Part shown: piece after piece, positions 18,608-28,123 of the stretch
Position numbering within the stretch: the first letter of the stretch is position 1
Layout of the letters: the number at the start of each line of letters is the position of its first letter
NCBI RefSeq assembly: GCF_030532965.1
Contig: NZ_JAUNKC010000011.1
Coordinates: 1 to 64,000 of the forward strand
Reading direction: 5' to 3'
DNA length: 64,000 nucleotides
Origin: Corynebacterium sp.
GTDB taxonomy: Bacteria; Actinomycetota; Actinomycetes; Mycobacteriales; Mycobacteriaceae
Position numbers and translations under genes: made by a program
Notes under the pieces: generated by a model
Told to the model about the DNA's origin: nothing
Database searches by the model: none
The model's input: the letters and a program-made list of their open reading frames with translations, nothing else

Positions 18608-20589
18608 CCACAACAGATAATGGCGCACCACGTAATCTCGTTGCAATGCGTCTGCCCGAGCTGCGGAAACTGGCAGCTGACATGGGGCTCAAAGGCGTAT
18701 CAGGACTGCGTAAAGGTGAATTGATCGCCACCATTAATTCTGCATCGGCGGGGGACGCGACACCGGAGAAGCGTGCTTCTAAATCTTCAGCTCCGGCAAA
18801 AACTGCCGCGAAGGAAGCCCAAAACCAACCGGTTGCTGGTGAAGAATCCAAACCGCGCCGTCGACGCGCGACCAAAGCATCGATGGCCGCTGAAACGACA
18901 GTCATCGAAGACGAAGCACCTGCTGCAGCAGCGGAACAAACTAAGCCGCGTCGCCGTCGGGTGACCTCTCGGCAAGCTGATGCTGAACAAGAACAAAACG
19001 TAAATACAACTGAATCACGGGCAGATTCCGCAACTACCGATGCTTCGGACTCTGCTGAATCCGCTGGTTCTTCTGAGGACAACGACAACCAGTACGGTTC
19101 CCGCTCCGCAGCGCGACGCGCTCGCCGGAACCGGGCACGTCGGGAAGCCCGGGAAAATCGTTCCGGACGTCGGACAGACAACGCCGATGGCGATGCCGAT
19201 TCTGCGCCGGAAACCCCTACCGCGCCGGAGACCAGCGACAATGCTGAGGTGTCCGAAACCGAACGCTCGGAGCGCCGCGACCGGGGAGACCGGAACGACC
19301 GCCGGGAGCGTGACGACGACCGCCGGGGTCGGCGTGGGCGTCGGAACCGCCGGGGCCGTGACCGCGATGGCGACGGTTACGAAGGCGAATCCCGCGAGCA
19401 GCGTGAAGAGCAATTACAAGACGTCGCAGGCATTCTGGATGTTGTTGACAACAACGTCGCATTCCTGAGGACATCCGGCTATCATTCCGGCCCAGCCGAT
19501 GTGTACGTCAATAACCAGATGGTGCGTCGTCTCGGACTTCGCTCCGGTGACGCCATCGTCGGTGCAGTTCGTATGCACGACCACAGCGACAACCGGGGCG
19601 GGTATAACCGGGGTCGCAATCGGCAAAAGTACAATCCATTGGTGCGGGTTGATTCCGTCAATGGCATGACCGTTGACGAGGCAAAAGCACGCCCAGAATT
19701 TGCTAAGTTGACTCCGCTGTATCCGAATCAGCGTCTGCGCCTTGAAACCGAACAAAAGGTTTTGACCACCCGGGTTATTGATCTAATCATGCCGATCGGC
19801 AAGGGGCAGCGCGCGCTTATCGTATCGCCGCCGAAGGCTGGTAAGACCACGATTCTGCAGAACATCGCGAATGCCATTGCCACGAATAACCCAGAGTGCT
19901 ATTTGATGGTTGTTTTGGTCGACGAACGGCCGGAAGAAGTCACCGACATGCAGCGCAGCGTCAAGGGCGAAGTGATCGCTTCTACCTTCGACCGCCCACC
20001 ATCAGAGCACACCGCTGTTGCGGAACTCGCCATTGAGCGGGCAAAGCGCCTGGTTGAACAGGGCGAAGACGTTGTTGTTCTGCTGGACTCGATCACCCGA
20101 TTGGGCCGGGCCTACAATAACTCGTCGCCTGCTTCTGGCCGTATTCTTTCCGGTGGTGTTGATTCCAATGCGTTGTACCCGCCGAAGCGGTTCCTCGGTG
20201 CTGCTCGAAATATCGAAAACGGTGGCTCGTTGACCATCATCGCTACGGCGATGGTTGAGACCGGTTCCGCTGGCGATACCGTGATCTTTGAGGAATTCAA
20301 GGGCACCGGTAATGCGGAACTCAAGCTGGATCGGAAGATCGCTGAACGTCGAGTGTTCCCAGCGGTCGATGTTAATCCTTCCGGTACCCGTAAAGATGAA
20401 TTGCTGATGCCGAAGGAAGAGGCGCAGGTTATGCACAAACTTCGCCGGATTCTGTCCGCGTTGGATAACCAGCAGGCCATCGATCTTTTGATCAAGCAGT
20501 TAAAGAAGACCAAGAACAACCGCGAGTTCCTCATGCAGGTCGCCTCGTCTGCCATCATGAACACCGAAGATGGCGAGGAGGTTGAGTAA
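18604..20589 (+). CDS. rho: Transcription termination factor Rho
   Basis: A 661-aa RNA-dependent ATPase and helicase that ends transcription of untranslated RNA. A short N-terminal SAP-like helical segment (LPELRKLAADMGLKGVSGL) is followed by a long low-complexity Arg/Asp/Glu-rich insert (about 45-255), usual in actinobacteria. Then come the cold-shock RNA-binding domain and the RecA-like core with Walker A SPPKAGKTT (about 409-417) and the Q-loop and R-loop region. The start is GTG at 18604 with AAAGGA upstream. It opens the rho-prfA-prmC-tsaC-wecA gene run. Confidence 0.97.
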   Translation: MTTTDNGAPRNLVAMRLPELRKLAADMGLKGVSGLRKGELIATINSASAGDATPEKRASKSSAPAKTAAKEAQNQPVAGEESKPRRRRATKASMAAETTVIEDEAPAAAAEQTKPRRRRVTSRQADAEQEQNVNTTESRADSATTDASDSAESAGSSEDNDNQYGSRSAARRARRNRARREARENRSGRRTDNADGDADSAPETPTAPETSDNAEVSETERSERRDRGDRNDRRERDDDRRGRRGRRNRRGRDRDGDGYEGESREQREEQLQDVAGILDVVDNNVAFLRTSGYHSGPADVYVNNQMVRRLGLRSGDAIVGAVRMHDHSDNRGGYNRGRNRQKYNPLVRVDSVNGMTVDEAKARPEFAKLTPLYPNQRLRLETEQKVLTTRVIDLIMPIGKGQRALIVSPPKAGKTTILQNIANAIATNNPECYLMVVLVDERPEEVTDMQRSVKGEVIASTFDRPPSEHTAVAELAIERAKRLVEQGEDVVVLLDSITRLGRAYNNSSPASGRILSGGVDSNALYPPKRFLGAARNIENGGSLTIIATAMVETGSAGDTVIFEEFKGTGNAELKLDRKIAERRVFPAVDVNPSGTRKDELLMPKEEAQVMHKLRRILSALDNQQAIDLLIKQLKKTKNNREFLMQVASSAIMNTEDGEEVE

Positions 20590-20592
20590 TTG

Positions 20593-21666
20593 GTGGCGAA
20601 CCAAGTATCTGCGGTTGACGATATCGTCTCCGAATACCAGGGCATTGAAGCCCAAATGGCGGATCCGGAGACGATGGGCGATCAAGCGCTATTTCGGAAG
20701 CTGTCGAAGCGCTACTCAGAGCTGCAACCGATCATTCGGGTGAATAATAAGCTGGTTCAGGCGCGCGACGACCACGAAGTCGCAGCGGAAATGGCCTATG
20801 AAGATGCAGAATTCAAGGCCGAGGCGGAGCGGCTCGCTGGCGAGATCGTCGAACTTGAAGAACAGTTGGCTGATCTCCTTGCCCCTCGTGATCCGCATGA
20901 CGGTGACGATATCGTCATGGAGGTCAAGGCGGGCGCTGGTGGTGAAGAAGCCGCGTTGTTCGCTGGGGAATTGGTGCGCATGTACCAACGCTATGCCGAA
21001 AAGCACGGCTTTAGCACCGAAGTCCTGGATTTGTCCGAATCCGATCTGGGCGGGGTGAAGGATATGACGTTATCCATTCGCTCGAAGCAGCCATCGCGGG
21101 ACGGCGCCTGGAGTGTATTCAAATTCGAAGGCGGCGTCCACCGCGTGCAGCGGGTTCCGGTGACGGAGTCGCAGGGTCGGATTCAAACCTCGGCAGCTGG
21201 TGTTTTGGTCTACCCGGAACCGGACGAGGTCTCCGAGGTAGAGATCGACGAAAAAGACCTGCGGGTGGACGTGTATCGTTCCTCCGGTAAGGGCGGTCAG
21301 GGTGTTAATACCACCGACTCGGCGGTGCGTATCACTCACCTTCCGACTGGCATCGTTGTTACCTGCCAGAAGGAACGCTCCCAGATTCAGAATAAGGCGC
21401 GTGCTATGCAGGTGCTCGCAGCCCGGCTGCAGGCTCTCGCGGAGGAGCAAGCAGAGGCGGAAGCTGCGGAAGGCCGTGCGGCTCAGATTCGTACTTTGGA
21501 TCGTTCGGAACGCATCCGTACCTATAACTGGCCAGAAAATCGCATTTCCGATCACCGGATTGGGTACAAAGCCAACACTTTGGATTCCGTGCTCAATGGC
21601 GACTTGGAAGATTTATTCACCGCGTTGCGTAATGCGGAGCGCGCCGCCCGCCTGGAAGCGGAATAG
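20593..21666 (+). CDS. prfA: Peptide chain release factor 1
   Basis: A 357-aa class I release factor that reads UAA and UAG and releases the peptide. The GGQ motif is in [16 protein letters not shown] (about 234); the N-terminal helical domain and a stop-codon-reading loop are in place. The start is GTG at 20593, only 3 nt after the rho stop; a TTG at 20590 is also possible. GAGGAGG inside the end of rho serves as the ribosome site, so translation is probably coupled to rho. Confidence 0.97.
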   Translation: MANQVSAVDDIVSEYQGIEAQMADPETMGDQALFRKLSKRYSELQPIIRVNNKLVQARDDHEVAAEMAYEDAEFKAEAERLAGEIVELEEQLADLLAPRDPHDGDDIVMEVKAGAGGEEAALFAGELVRMYQRYAEKHGFSTEVLDLSESDLGGVKDMTLSIRSKQPSRDGAWSVFKFEGGVHRVQRVPVTESQGRIQTSAAGVLVYPEPDEVSEVEIDEKDLRVDVYRSSGKGGQGVNTTDSAVRITHLPTGIVVTCQKERSQIQNKARAMQVLAARLQALAEEQAEAEAAEGRAAQIRTLDRSERIRTYNWPENRISDHRIGYKANTLDSVLNGDLEDLFTALRNAERAARLEAE

Positions 21667-21671
21667 TTTCC

Positions 21672-22538
21672 GTGCGGGAAATCCTACGATCTTCTCAAGC
21701 CACTCTCGCTGCGGCGGGGGTGGCTTCGCCGCGTAACGACGCCCAGCTGATTGCGGCTGAGCTGTTAGATATCGAGCCGCTAGCCGTTCCGATGTTCAGG
21801 CTCACGGATTTGCCCGAGGATAACCAGGCAGAATTCCTTTCGGCTTTTGCGTCGGCGATTCAGCGGCGCGCCGAACGGATCCCATTGCAACATATCCTCG
21901 GCAAGGCGTGGTTTGGTCAGGTGGAACTGGCAGTCGGGTCTGGGGTATTCGTTCCCCGACCGGAAACAGAACTCATGGCGGAGTGGGCTGTTAGCCAATT
22001 AAAGCGCCGATATAGGGGCGAACCGTTGGTTGTGGTTGATATGTGCACCGGCTCCGGGGCCATCGCGGCGTATATCGCGACCGAGCTTTTCGACGCCAAC
22101 CTGCCCGCGGCAATCCACGCCGTCGAGATATCGCCAGAGGCGGCGGCTTATGCGAAAACCAATCTGGAACGATGGCAGGTTGAGGTGATTATCGGTGATG
22201 CCGGTGACATCGCGACCTATCCGCCTGAGCTGATTGGTCAGGCGGATTTGGTGATCAGCAACCCGCCATACGTTCCGGAAACTTTGGAACTCGACCCGGA
22301 GGTGTATCACGATCCACATATGGCCGTGTTCGCCGGAACGACCGGGATGACGGTGATTCCCCGCCTGGCGGGGGTCGTCGACAAGCTATGTGCCCCGGGT
22401 GGGTTGACCGCAATTGAACACGATGACACCACGCAGCCCGCCGTTATTGATTGCCTGGCGGAATACGGGTTTGCACAGGTTGTTGGCCATAATGACTTCG
22501 CTGGGCGACCCCGATTTGTCACAGCGACTAAGCTATAA
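21672..22538 (+). CDS. prmC: Release factor glutamine methyltransferase
   Basis: A 288-aa SAM-dependent methyltransferase that methylates the Gln of the GGQ motif in release factors, the product of the gene just upstream. It has a helical N-terminal domain, the SAM-binding VVDMCTGSGAIAAYIA and the catalytic NPPYVP (about 197-202). The start is GTG at 21672, 5 nt after prfA. A copy of the 13-bp motif at 22085 encodes ELFDA within this gene. Confidence 0.97.
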   Translation: MREILRSSQATLAAAGVASPRNDAQLIAAELLDIEPLAVPMFRLTDLPEDNQAEFLSAFASAIQRRAERIPLQHILGKAWFGQVELAVGSGVFVPRPETELMAEWAVSQLKRRYRGEPLVVVDMCTGSGAIAAYIATELFDANLPAAIHAVEISPEAAAYAKTNLERWQVEVIIGDAGDIATYPPELIGQADLVISNPPYVPETLELDPEVYHDPHMAVFAGTTGMTVIPRLAGVVDKLCAPGGLTAIEHDDTTQPAVIDCLAEYGFAQVVGHNDFAGRPRFVTATKL

Positions 22539-22582
22539 CCGCATCTCGCAATAATCGCGACCACATGGAGGAAGATTAAACC

Positions 22583-23233
22583 GTGAGCAGAATCTACGAC
22601 TGCGCCAACGCTGACACTCGTGCTGCCGGAATTAAACAAGCCGTTTCGGCGGTCACATCTGGTCGTCTGGTCGTTCTGCCAACCGATACCCTTTACGGAC
22701 TCGGCTGCGATGCTTTCGACAACGACGCGGTGAATCGACTGTTAAATACCAAACAACGTGGACCGGACATGCCAGTGCCTGTCCTGGTCGGAAGCTGGGA
22801 GACCGCACGCGGTCTTGTTCATTCCTATGACCAGCAACTTCGTACTCTCATTGAGGCGTTTTGGCCTGGCGCACTCAGCATCGTGGTGCCGCAAGCACCA
22901 TCGCTGATGTGGAATCTCGGCGATACCAATGGCACTGTCATGCTGCGGATGCCGCTGCATCCGGTCGCCATCGAACTCCTACGGGAGACTGGCCCTATGG
23001 CCGTGTCGAGTGCCAATATCTCGGGCCAACCACCAGCAACGACCGCGGCGATGGCGAAACAACAGTTAGGAACTGCAGTCAACGTCTACCTTGATGGCGG
23101 CGAATGCGCAGAAGGAGTCGCCTCGTCAATCATCGACCTTTCGGGGCCTCAGCCTCGACTGCTGCGGGAGGGAGCTATCTCCGCAGATCGTATCGCTAGT
23201 GTGTTGAAGGTAACCCCAGAAAGCCTGAAATAA
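22583..23233 (+). CDS. tsaC: L-threonylcarbamoyladenylate synthase (YrdC/Sua5 family)
   Basis: A 216-aa protein that makes threonylcarbamoyl-AMP from threonine, bicarbonate and ATP, the first step of the t6A37 modification of ANN-decoding tRNAs. The YrdC domain is shown by VVLPTDTLYGLGCDAF, KQRGPDMPVPVLV and SSANISGQPPATT. It is the short form without the C-terminal Sua5 domain. The start is GTG at 22583 with GGAGGAAG upstream. Its place after prmC is common in bacteria. Confidence 0.95.
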   Translation: MSRIYDCANADTRAAGIKQAVSAVTSGRLVVLPTDTLYGLGCDAFDNDAVNRLLNTKQRGPDMPVPVLVGSWETARGLVHSYDQQLRTLIEAFWPGALSIVVPQAPSLMWNLGDTNGTVMLRMPLHPVAIELLRETGPMAVSSANISGQPPATTAAMAKQQLGTAVNVYLDGGECAEGVASSIIDLSGPQPRLLREGAISADRIASVLKVTPESLK

Positions 23234-24433
23234 ATGGGCACGGGGGTTGCGGGCGTCCCGCTGCGCGAATTAGGACTTATAGTTCTGGTCGCTGCTGCGC
23301 TAACCTACCTCACCACTGGACTCGTGCGACACAGCATGGTTCGGTCTGGTCAGGTCGGAGAAATTCGGGAACGAGACGTCCACTCGATTCCGAAACCACG
23401 GCTGGGTGGAGTCGCCATGTTTTCCGGCTTTGTCGGCGCAGTCTTTCTTGCCGACCAGCTTCCAGCCTTGACTCGGGGGTTTCAGCCGATAACGCCTGAG
23501 ATGAATGCGGTGCTGTGGGGTGGTTTCGTCATTGTCATCGTCGGCGTTCTTGATGATCTTCTTGAGTTGGATGCGTTGACCAAAATAATCGGCCAAGTCC
23601 TCGGCGCTGTAGTCATGAGTTTATTGGGCCTTAATTGGACCCTGTTGTTCGTGCCCTTTGGCGGCGGAACCACGTTATTGCTCGACCAATTCTGGTCGGT
23701 ACTAATCACGGTGTTTTTCACGGTCACCTTGATTAACGCCATTAACTTCGTTGATGGGCTCGATGGCTTGGCCTCCGGGTTGGGAATGATCGCCGGTGGA
23801 GCAATTCTCATCTTCTCACTCACCATTTTGCACGACCAAGGCGGAATGGTTTCTGCCTATCCACCGGCAATCATCGCCGCCGCTTTGGTGGGGATTTGTG
23901 CGGGATTTTTACCCCATAACTTTGAGCCAGCTCGTATCTTCATGGGGGATTCTGGTTCGATGCTAATCGGCCTGCTTCTGGCGGCGGCATCTACATCCGC
24001 GAGCGGAAAGATCAATATGGGCTTATACGGTGCAGTGGATATGGTGGCGTTGATGTCGCCCATCATCGTTGTTTTTGCCGCCGTGTTTGTTCCATTGCTT
24101 GATCTATTCCTAGCCGTGGTGCGTCGATTAAAGAACGGTAAATCGCCGTTTAGCCCGGACAAGATGCATCTACATCATAGGTTGCTGTCGTTGGGGCACA
24201 CTCACCGGCGAGTGGTGCTCGTTTTGTACCTGTGGGTTTCGGTAGTGGCGTTCGGCGCGGTGAGCTTTTCTATCATTCCGCCGACAGTGGCAACCGTAAG
24301 CTTTATCATCGCCATCGTCGTGGCGACCATCGTTACGAGCGGTCCGGTTCGACGCGCACGGGTAGAAAACCCGCCGCCGACGATGAAGGTGGTGCGGCAC
24401 CGGCCGCCGCGAACGTCGAAAAGCGAATCGTAA
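23234..24433 (+). CDS. wecA: Polyprenyl-phosphate GlcNAc-1-phosphate transferase (WecA/TagO/MraY family)
   Basis: A 399-aa integral membrane glycosyl-1-phosphate transferase with about eleven helices. It places GlcNAc-1-P on decaprenyl phosphate, the first step of the linker joining arabinogalactan to peptidoglycan in mycolic-acid bacteria. Motifs include PKPRLGGVAMF, VGVLDDLLELDALTK, NAINFVDGLDGLASG, FMGDSGS and the HLHHR-type ending KMHLHHRLL. The ATG follows the tsaC stop with no gap, so translation is coupled. Confidence 0.93.
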   Translation: MGTGVAGVPLRELGLIVLVAAALTYLTTGLVRHSMVRSGQVGEIRERDVHSIPKPRLGGVAMFSGFVGAVFLADQLPALTRGFQPITPEMNAVLWGGFVIVIVGVLDDLLELDALTKIIGQVLGAVVMSLLGLNWTLLFVPFGGGTTLLLDQFWSVLITVFFTVTLINAINFVDGLDGLASGLGMIAGGAILIFSLTILHDQGGMVSAYPPAIIAAALVGICAGFLPHNFEPARIFMGDSGSMLIGLLLAAASTSASGKINMGLYGAVDMVALMSPIIVVFAAVFVPLLDLFLAVVRRLKNGKSPFSPDKMHLHHRLLSLGHTHRRVVLVLYLWVSVVAFGAVSFSIIPPTVATVSFIIAIVVATIVTSGPVRRARVENPPPTMKVVRHRPPRTSKSES

Positions 24434-24466
24434 CTATAAGGTTTAGCCAAAGCTTTGGGGGTTGGG

Positions 24467-24472
24467 TAGAAT
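24467..24472 (+). promoter_or_regulatory. -10 box of atpI
   Basis: TAGAAT ends 8 nt before the GTG at 24481 with no ribosome site between, so the transcript is probably leaderless. Confidence 0.5.
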
Positions 24473-24480
24473 CGCCCGGT

Positions 24481-24942
24481 GTGACTAGCAGCAACAACAA
24501 TTCCGATCACGACGTTTTATCAACCACCGATTCGGACTCGCCATACGACGATCAACGGCGTCCGCTTTTCCGAGCCCTGAAATTTGGCTCGGTAGCGTTG
24601 GTCATTATCACCATCATCTCTCTCGCCATTTGGGGCTCGATCCGGGATTTACCAGGAATTTTAGGAGTGCTCGTCGGGGCGGCGATCGGCGGTGGTTTCG
24701 TACTTTTGACCGTCGTTAACGTCCTGATTACCGCTAAGACGAATGCCTCTGTAACTGGTGCGGTGGTGTTGGGCGGCTGGTTGTTGAAGATTGTTGTTGT
24801 CTTTATCGTTCTGTATTTCCTTAAAGACAAAACCTTCTATGACCCAATTGCATTGTTTGTCACGGTCGTTGTTTCGCTGGTCGTGGTGTTGGGGACCGAG
24901 GTTTACGGAGTTATCACCTCGAAGGTCACATATATTAGTTAA
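24481..24942 (+). CDS. atpI: AtpI-like membrane protein
   Basis: A 153-aa protein with an N-terminal Ser/Asp-rich cytoplasmic segment (1-30) and four hydrophobic helices. The layout fits the ATP synthase subunit I family encoded in front of atpB, which helps c-ring assembly or Mg2+ supply in some bacteria. I set the start at GTG 24481; the open frame runs further upstream into wecA but without hydrophobic or family features. A terminator follows, so it is not on the main atp transcript. Confidence 0.75.
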   Translation: MTSSNNNSDHDVLSTTDSDSPYDDQRRPLFRALKFGSVALVIITIISLAIWGSIRDLPGILGVLVGAAIGGGFVLLTVVNVLITAKTNASVTGAVVLGGWLLKIVVVFIVLYFLKDKTFYDPIALFVTVVVSLVVVLGTEVYGVITSKVTYIS

Positions 24943-24965
24943 CTGACATCCTATTTACTGGTTAA

Positions 24966-25016
24966 ATCCCACCCATATAAAGCTTGCAATGTGTAGCTGT
25001 GCGGTGGGAATTTTTT
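24966..25016 (+). terminator. Rho-independent terminator after atpI
   Basis: TCCCACC (24967-24973) pairs with GGTGGGA (25003-25009) and is followed by six T. The loop holds a small AGCT-AGCT hairpin. Confidence 0.8.
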
Positions 25017-25505
25017 CTTTCATGCCCCCAACAGGGGAGAGTCGGGCAGGGGTGGGAAATCTGGTTGGGACGGAAGGTTCGCAGATAGTGATACCTTTTA
25101 ATGGGGTTGATCAATCAGGACGATGCGCGCGGCAAGCGCCGCGAAAACATAAAAACGGGAGTTTTAGGGGTAATAAAACTACCCCCGCGGGATTTTGTGA
25201 TAAAGCTTACAATTAGACGTTCTTCCCTGTTCAGTGGGGGTTGATTGAGATGCTGATTATCGGGGGTGAATTACCCCTAGAAACATGTGGGAAATATTGG
25301 GTTTAGGCTGCTAGTCTAATCGGTGGGTTTATTTGGAATATTCGCAGCCTTGTGGGATATTCCGACAATTGTCCCCTGTGATCGCCATGCTGATGTGCGA
25401 CGGAGTCCGTGGTGGTCGCAGAGAGTTTATAGACGTCCATCGCACCGTGGCTTTTGACTTAAAGTCGCGGCCCGAACACGGGAGAGAACGCTGAGCGTTA
25501 CAACT
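25017..25505. other. Upstream region of the ATP synthase operon
   Basis: No gene is seen. A hairpin GGGGTA-N7-TACCCC lies near 25160-25180. Further on there is an imperfect dyad, GGAATATTC (25335-25343) and GGATATTCC (25355-25363), a possible operator. The operon promoter must lie here but no -10/-35 pair stands out clearly. Confidence 0.4.
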
Positions 25506-26297
25506 TTGTCCTTCAAGGGTGAGTTCCACGCACCCTCGCTCGGACACGAATTTTTCCCGGATGCCCTGTGGTTCGCCGATGTGGCGAATGGCTGGTTCAC
25601 AATCGACCGTCTGATGTTCGTCCGCCTGTTAATGGCAGCGATTCTAGCTATTTTCTTCCTCGTTGCAATGCGGAACCCGAAGCTGGTTCCTTCAGGCTTG
25701 CAAAACGTTGGCGAAATCATGCTGGATTTCGTTCGAATTCACATTGCTGAAGAAATCCTCGGCAAAAAGGAAGGTCGCCGATTCCTGCCGGTTTTGGCAA
25801 CCATCTTCTTTGTCGTGTTGTTCATGAATGTGCCTTCGATTATTCCGTTTCTCAATATCTCGCCGAACGCACGAATTGGTATGCCATTAGTGCTGGCGCT
25901 GGTCGGATATATCGCCTTCATTTACGCAGGTGCTAAGCGTTATGGCTTTTTCAAGTACGTGAAGAGCTCCGTGGTTGTTCCAAATATCAACCCGCTTCTT
26001 CACATCTTGGTCATTCCGCTGGAGTTCCTCTCCACGTTCATCTTGCGTCCTGCCACGTTGACCGTGCGTCTCATGGCAAACATGCTTGTTGGACACATCA
26101 TCTTGGTACTGCTGTTTTCTGCTACAAACTTCTTCTTCTGGCAGCTCAACGGTTGGACCTCGATGTCCGCTATCACAATCATTGCGGGCATTGCGTTCAC
26201 ACTCTTCGAAATGCTGGTTATCTTCCTGCAGGCGTACATCTTCGCCCTGCTGGTAGCCGTCTATATCGAATTGTCCCTGCACGCAGACGAACACTGA
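25506..26297 (+). CDS. atpB: ATP synthase Fo subunit a
   Basis: A 263-aa membrane subunit that forms the proton half-channels beside the c-ring. It has six or so hydrophobic helices and the essential arginine in the segment LTVRLMANMLVGH. The start is unusual: there is no ATG or GTG near the family N-terminus. TTG at 25506 is listed, but CTG at 25491 has a better spaced GGGAGAG and would add five residues. First gene of atpBEFHAGDC. Confidence 0.95.
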   Translation: MSFKGEFHAPSLGHEFFPDALWFADVANGWFTIDRLMFVRLLMAAILAIFFLVAMRNPKLVPSGLQNVGEIMLDFVRIHIAEEILGKKEGRRFLPVLATIFFVVLFMNVPSIIPFLNISPNARIGMPLVLALVGYIAFIYAGAKRYGFFKYVKSSVVVPNINPLLHILVIPLEFLSTFILRPATLTVRLMANMLVGHIILVLLFSATNFFFWQLNGWTSMSAITIIAGIAFTLFEMLVIFLQAYIFALLVAVYIELSLHADEH

Positions 26298-26374
26298 CCT
26301 AAGTGCATCCAATCGGATCACCAAGTCTTACACAAACCAAAACTCATAGCTCAACACATGCGTTGGGCAACTAG

Positions 26375-26638
<264 letters not shown>

Positions 26639-26668
26639 TACCCAACGACACACGAAAGCAAGAGATTC

Positions 26669-27238
26669 ATGACGAACGTCATCAACATTATGGCAGCCGG
26701 AGGCGAATCCCTCCCGCTGGAAGAGCAGCCAAATGTTCTTCTGCCAGCTGCATACGACATCGTCTGGTCCCTCGTTGTGCTCGTTGTTATTGGGCTTCTT
26801 TTCTGGAAGCTCGTTCTCCCGAAGTTCCAGGAAGTCCTGACCGAGCGTGAGGACCGGATCAAGGGCGGCATCCAACGCGCCGAAGCTGCACAAGCTGAAG
26901 CAAAGGCAGCCCTTGAGAAGTACAATGCTCAGCTCGCTGAAGCCCGCGCTGAAGCAGCAGAGATCCGCGAGGAAGCACGCCAAAAAGGCAAGCAGATTGA
27001 AGCTGACTTGAAGGCGAAGGCTACCGAGGAGAGCGCCCGCATCATCGAGTCCGGTGAGAAGCAATTGGCAGCACAACGTGAGCTGGTTGTCGAAGAGCTT
27101 CGCCGCGAGATGGGACAGAACGCTATCAATTTGGCTGAACGCCTCATGGGCGAGCAGCTGTCAGAGGACGTCAAACGTTCCGGCACTATTGATCGCTTCT
27201 TGGCCGAACTCGACACCGTAGCCCCAGCAGGAAAGTAG
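26669..27238 (+). CDS. atpF: ATP synthase Fo subunit b
   Basis: A 189-aa peripheral stalk subunit with one membrane helix (about 30-50) followed by a long charged coiled coil ([17 protein letters not shown] and onward) that reaches F1. Length is normal for actinobacteria with a separate delta subunit. It lies 30 nt after atpE and 5 nt before atpH. Confidence 0.96.
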   Translation: MTNVINIMAAGGESLPLEEQPNVLLPAAYDIVWSLVVLVVIGLLFWKLVLPKFQEVLTEREDRIKGGIQRAEAAQAEAKAALEKYNAQLAEARAEAAEIREEARQKGKQIEADLKAKATEESARIIESGEKQLAAQRELVVEELRREMGQNAINLAERLMGEQLSEDVKRSGTIDRFLAELDTVAPAGK

Positions 27239-27243
27239 GCACC

Positions 27244-28062
27244 ATGCACGCAGCAAGCCGCGACGCATTGGCGTATGTATCTGAATACCTCGACAAGTCA
27301 CTGTACGAGTCAGGTAACGCCGTAGCTGTTGCCGCCCAGACTGGCAGCGAACTGTTCAGCATCGTGGACACTCTCGACGGTGACCGCACCTTGCGGATCG
27401 CAGTCGCAGATTCCGCGCTTAAATCCGAACAACGTTCCGGTCTGGTTTCTGCTGTGTTCGCCGGTAAGGTTTCCCAATTCACTCTCGAGTTGCTTATCGT
27501 TGCAGCTCGTCAAGTGTGGTCCACCCCACGGGAATTCCGTGCAGGTTTAGTGGAATTGGGACGCCGCGCACTCCTGCGGTCCGCAGACAAACAAGGTCAA
27601 CTCATGCAGGTAGAGGAAGAACTCTTCCGGCTATCTCGGCTCCTAGACAAGGAACCACAATTGACTTTGCGTCTCGACGACCGCAGTGCGGATCGTGCCG
27701 CTAAGCGCGACCTGTTGGCGAAGGTGCTGTACGGCAAGGTCACTGCGGTGACAGAAGCCCTCGCACTTCAAGTTATTGGCCGCCCAGAAAACAACGCAAT
27801 AGACGACATTGACGCACTGTCGCAGTTCGCAGCATCCTTGCGGGACTGTGAAGTCGCCTACGTTGTCTCTGCAGCGCCGCTCAATGACACACAGAACCAG
27901 GCACTGGCAACGAAGCTAGAGCGCATCTATGGTCGTGCGATGTCCATCCACTCTGAGGTTGATCCCAGCCTCCTCGGTGGCATGGTTATCCGCGTTGGCG
28001 ACGAATTGATTGACGGCAGCACCTCGGGCAAACTCGAGCGGCTGCGCGCTAACCTCGTCTAA
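27244..28062 (+). CDS. atpH: ATP synthase F1 subunit delta
   Basis: A 272-aa subunit that joins the peripheral stalk to the top of F1. It is longer than the ~180-aa enteric protein but in line with actinobacterial delta subunits. The C-terminal signature SEVDPSLLGGMVIRVGDELID is clear. The start is ATG at 27244, 5 nt after atpF. Confidence 0.95.
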   Translation: MHAASRDALAYVSEYLDKSLYESGNAVAVAAQTGSELFSIVDTLDGDRTLRIAVADSALKSEQRSGLVSAVFAGKVSQFTLELLIVAARQVWSTPREFRAGLVELGRRALLRSADKQGQLMQVEEELFRLSRLLDKEPQLTLRLDDRSADRAAKRDLLAKVLYGKVTAVTEALALQVIGRPENNAIDDIDALSQFAASLRDCEVAYVVSAAPLNDTQNQALATKLERIYGRAMSIHSEVDPSLLGGMVIRVGDELIDGSTSGKLERLRANLV

Positions 28063-28123
28063 GACACGACTTTTTAAATAAACGAAGTAATTGCTGGAAT
28101 AAACTACCGAGAGCAGGAAGAAC

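Noticed and set aside
18582..19241. A 219-aa open frame on the minus strand
   Set aside because: It is antisense to the low-complexity Arg/Asp-rich part of rho; Ser/Arg/Ala-rich shadow frame without start signals or family features.
24989..25216. A 75-aa open frame upstream of atpB
   Set aside because: It starts inside the atpI terminator hairpin and has no coding-like composition.
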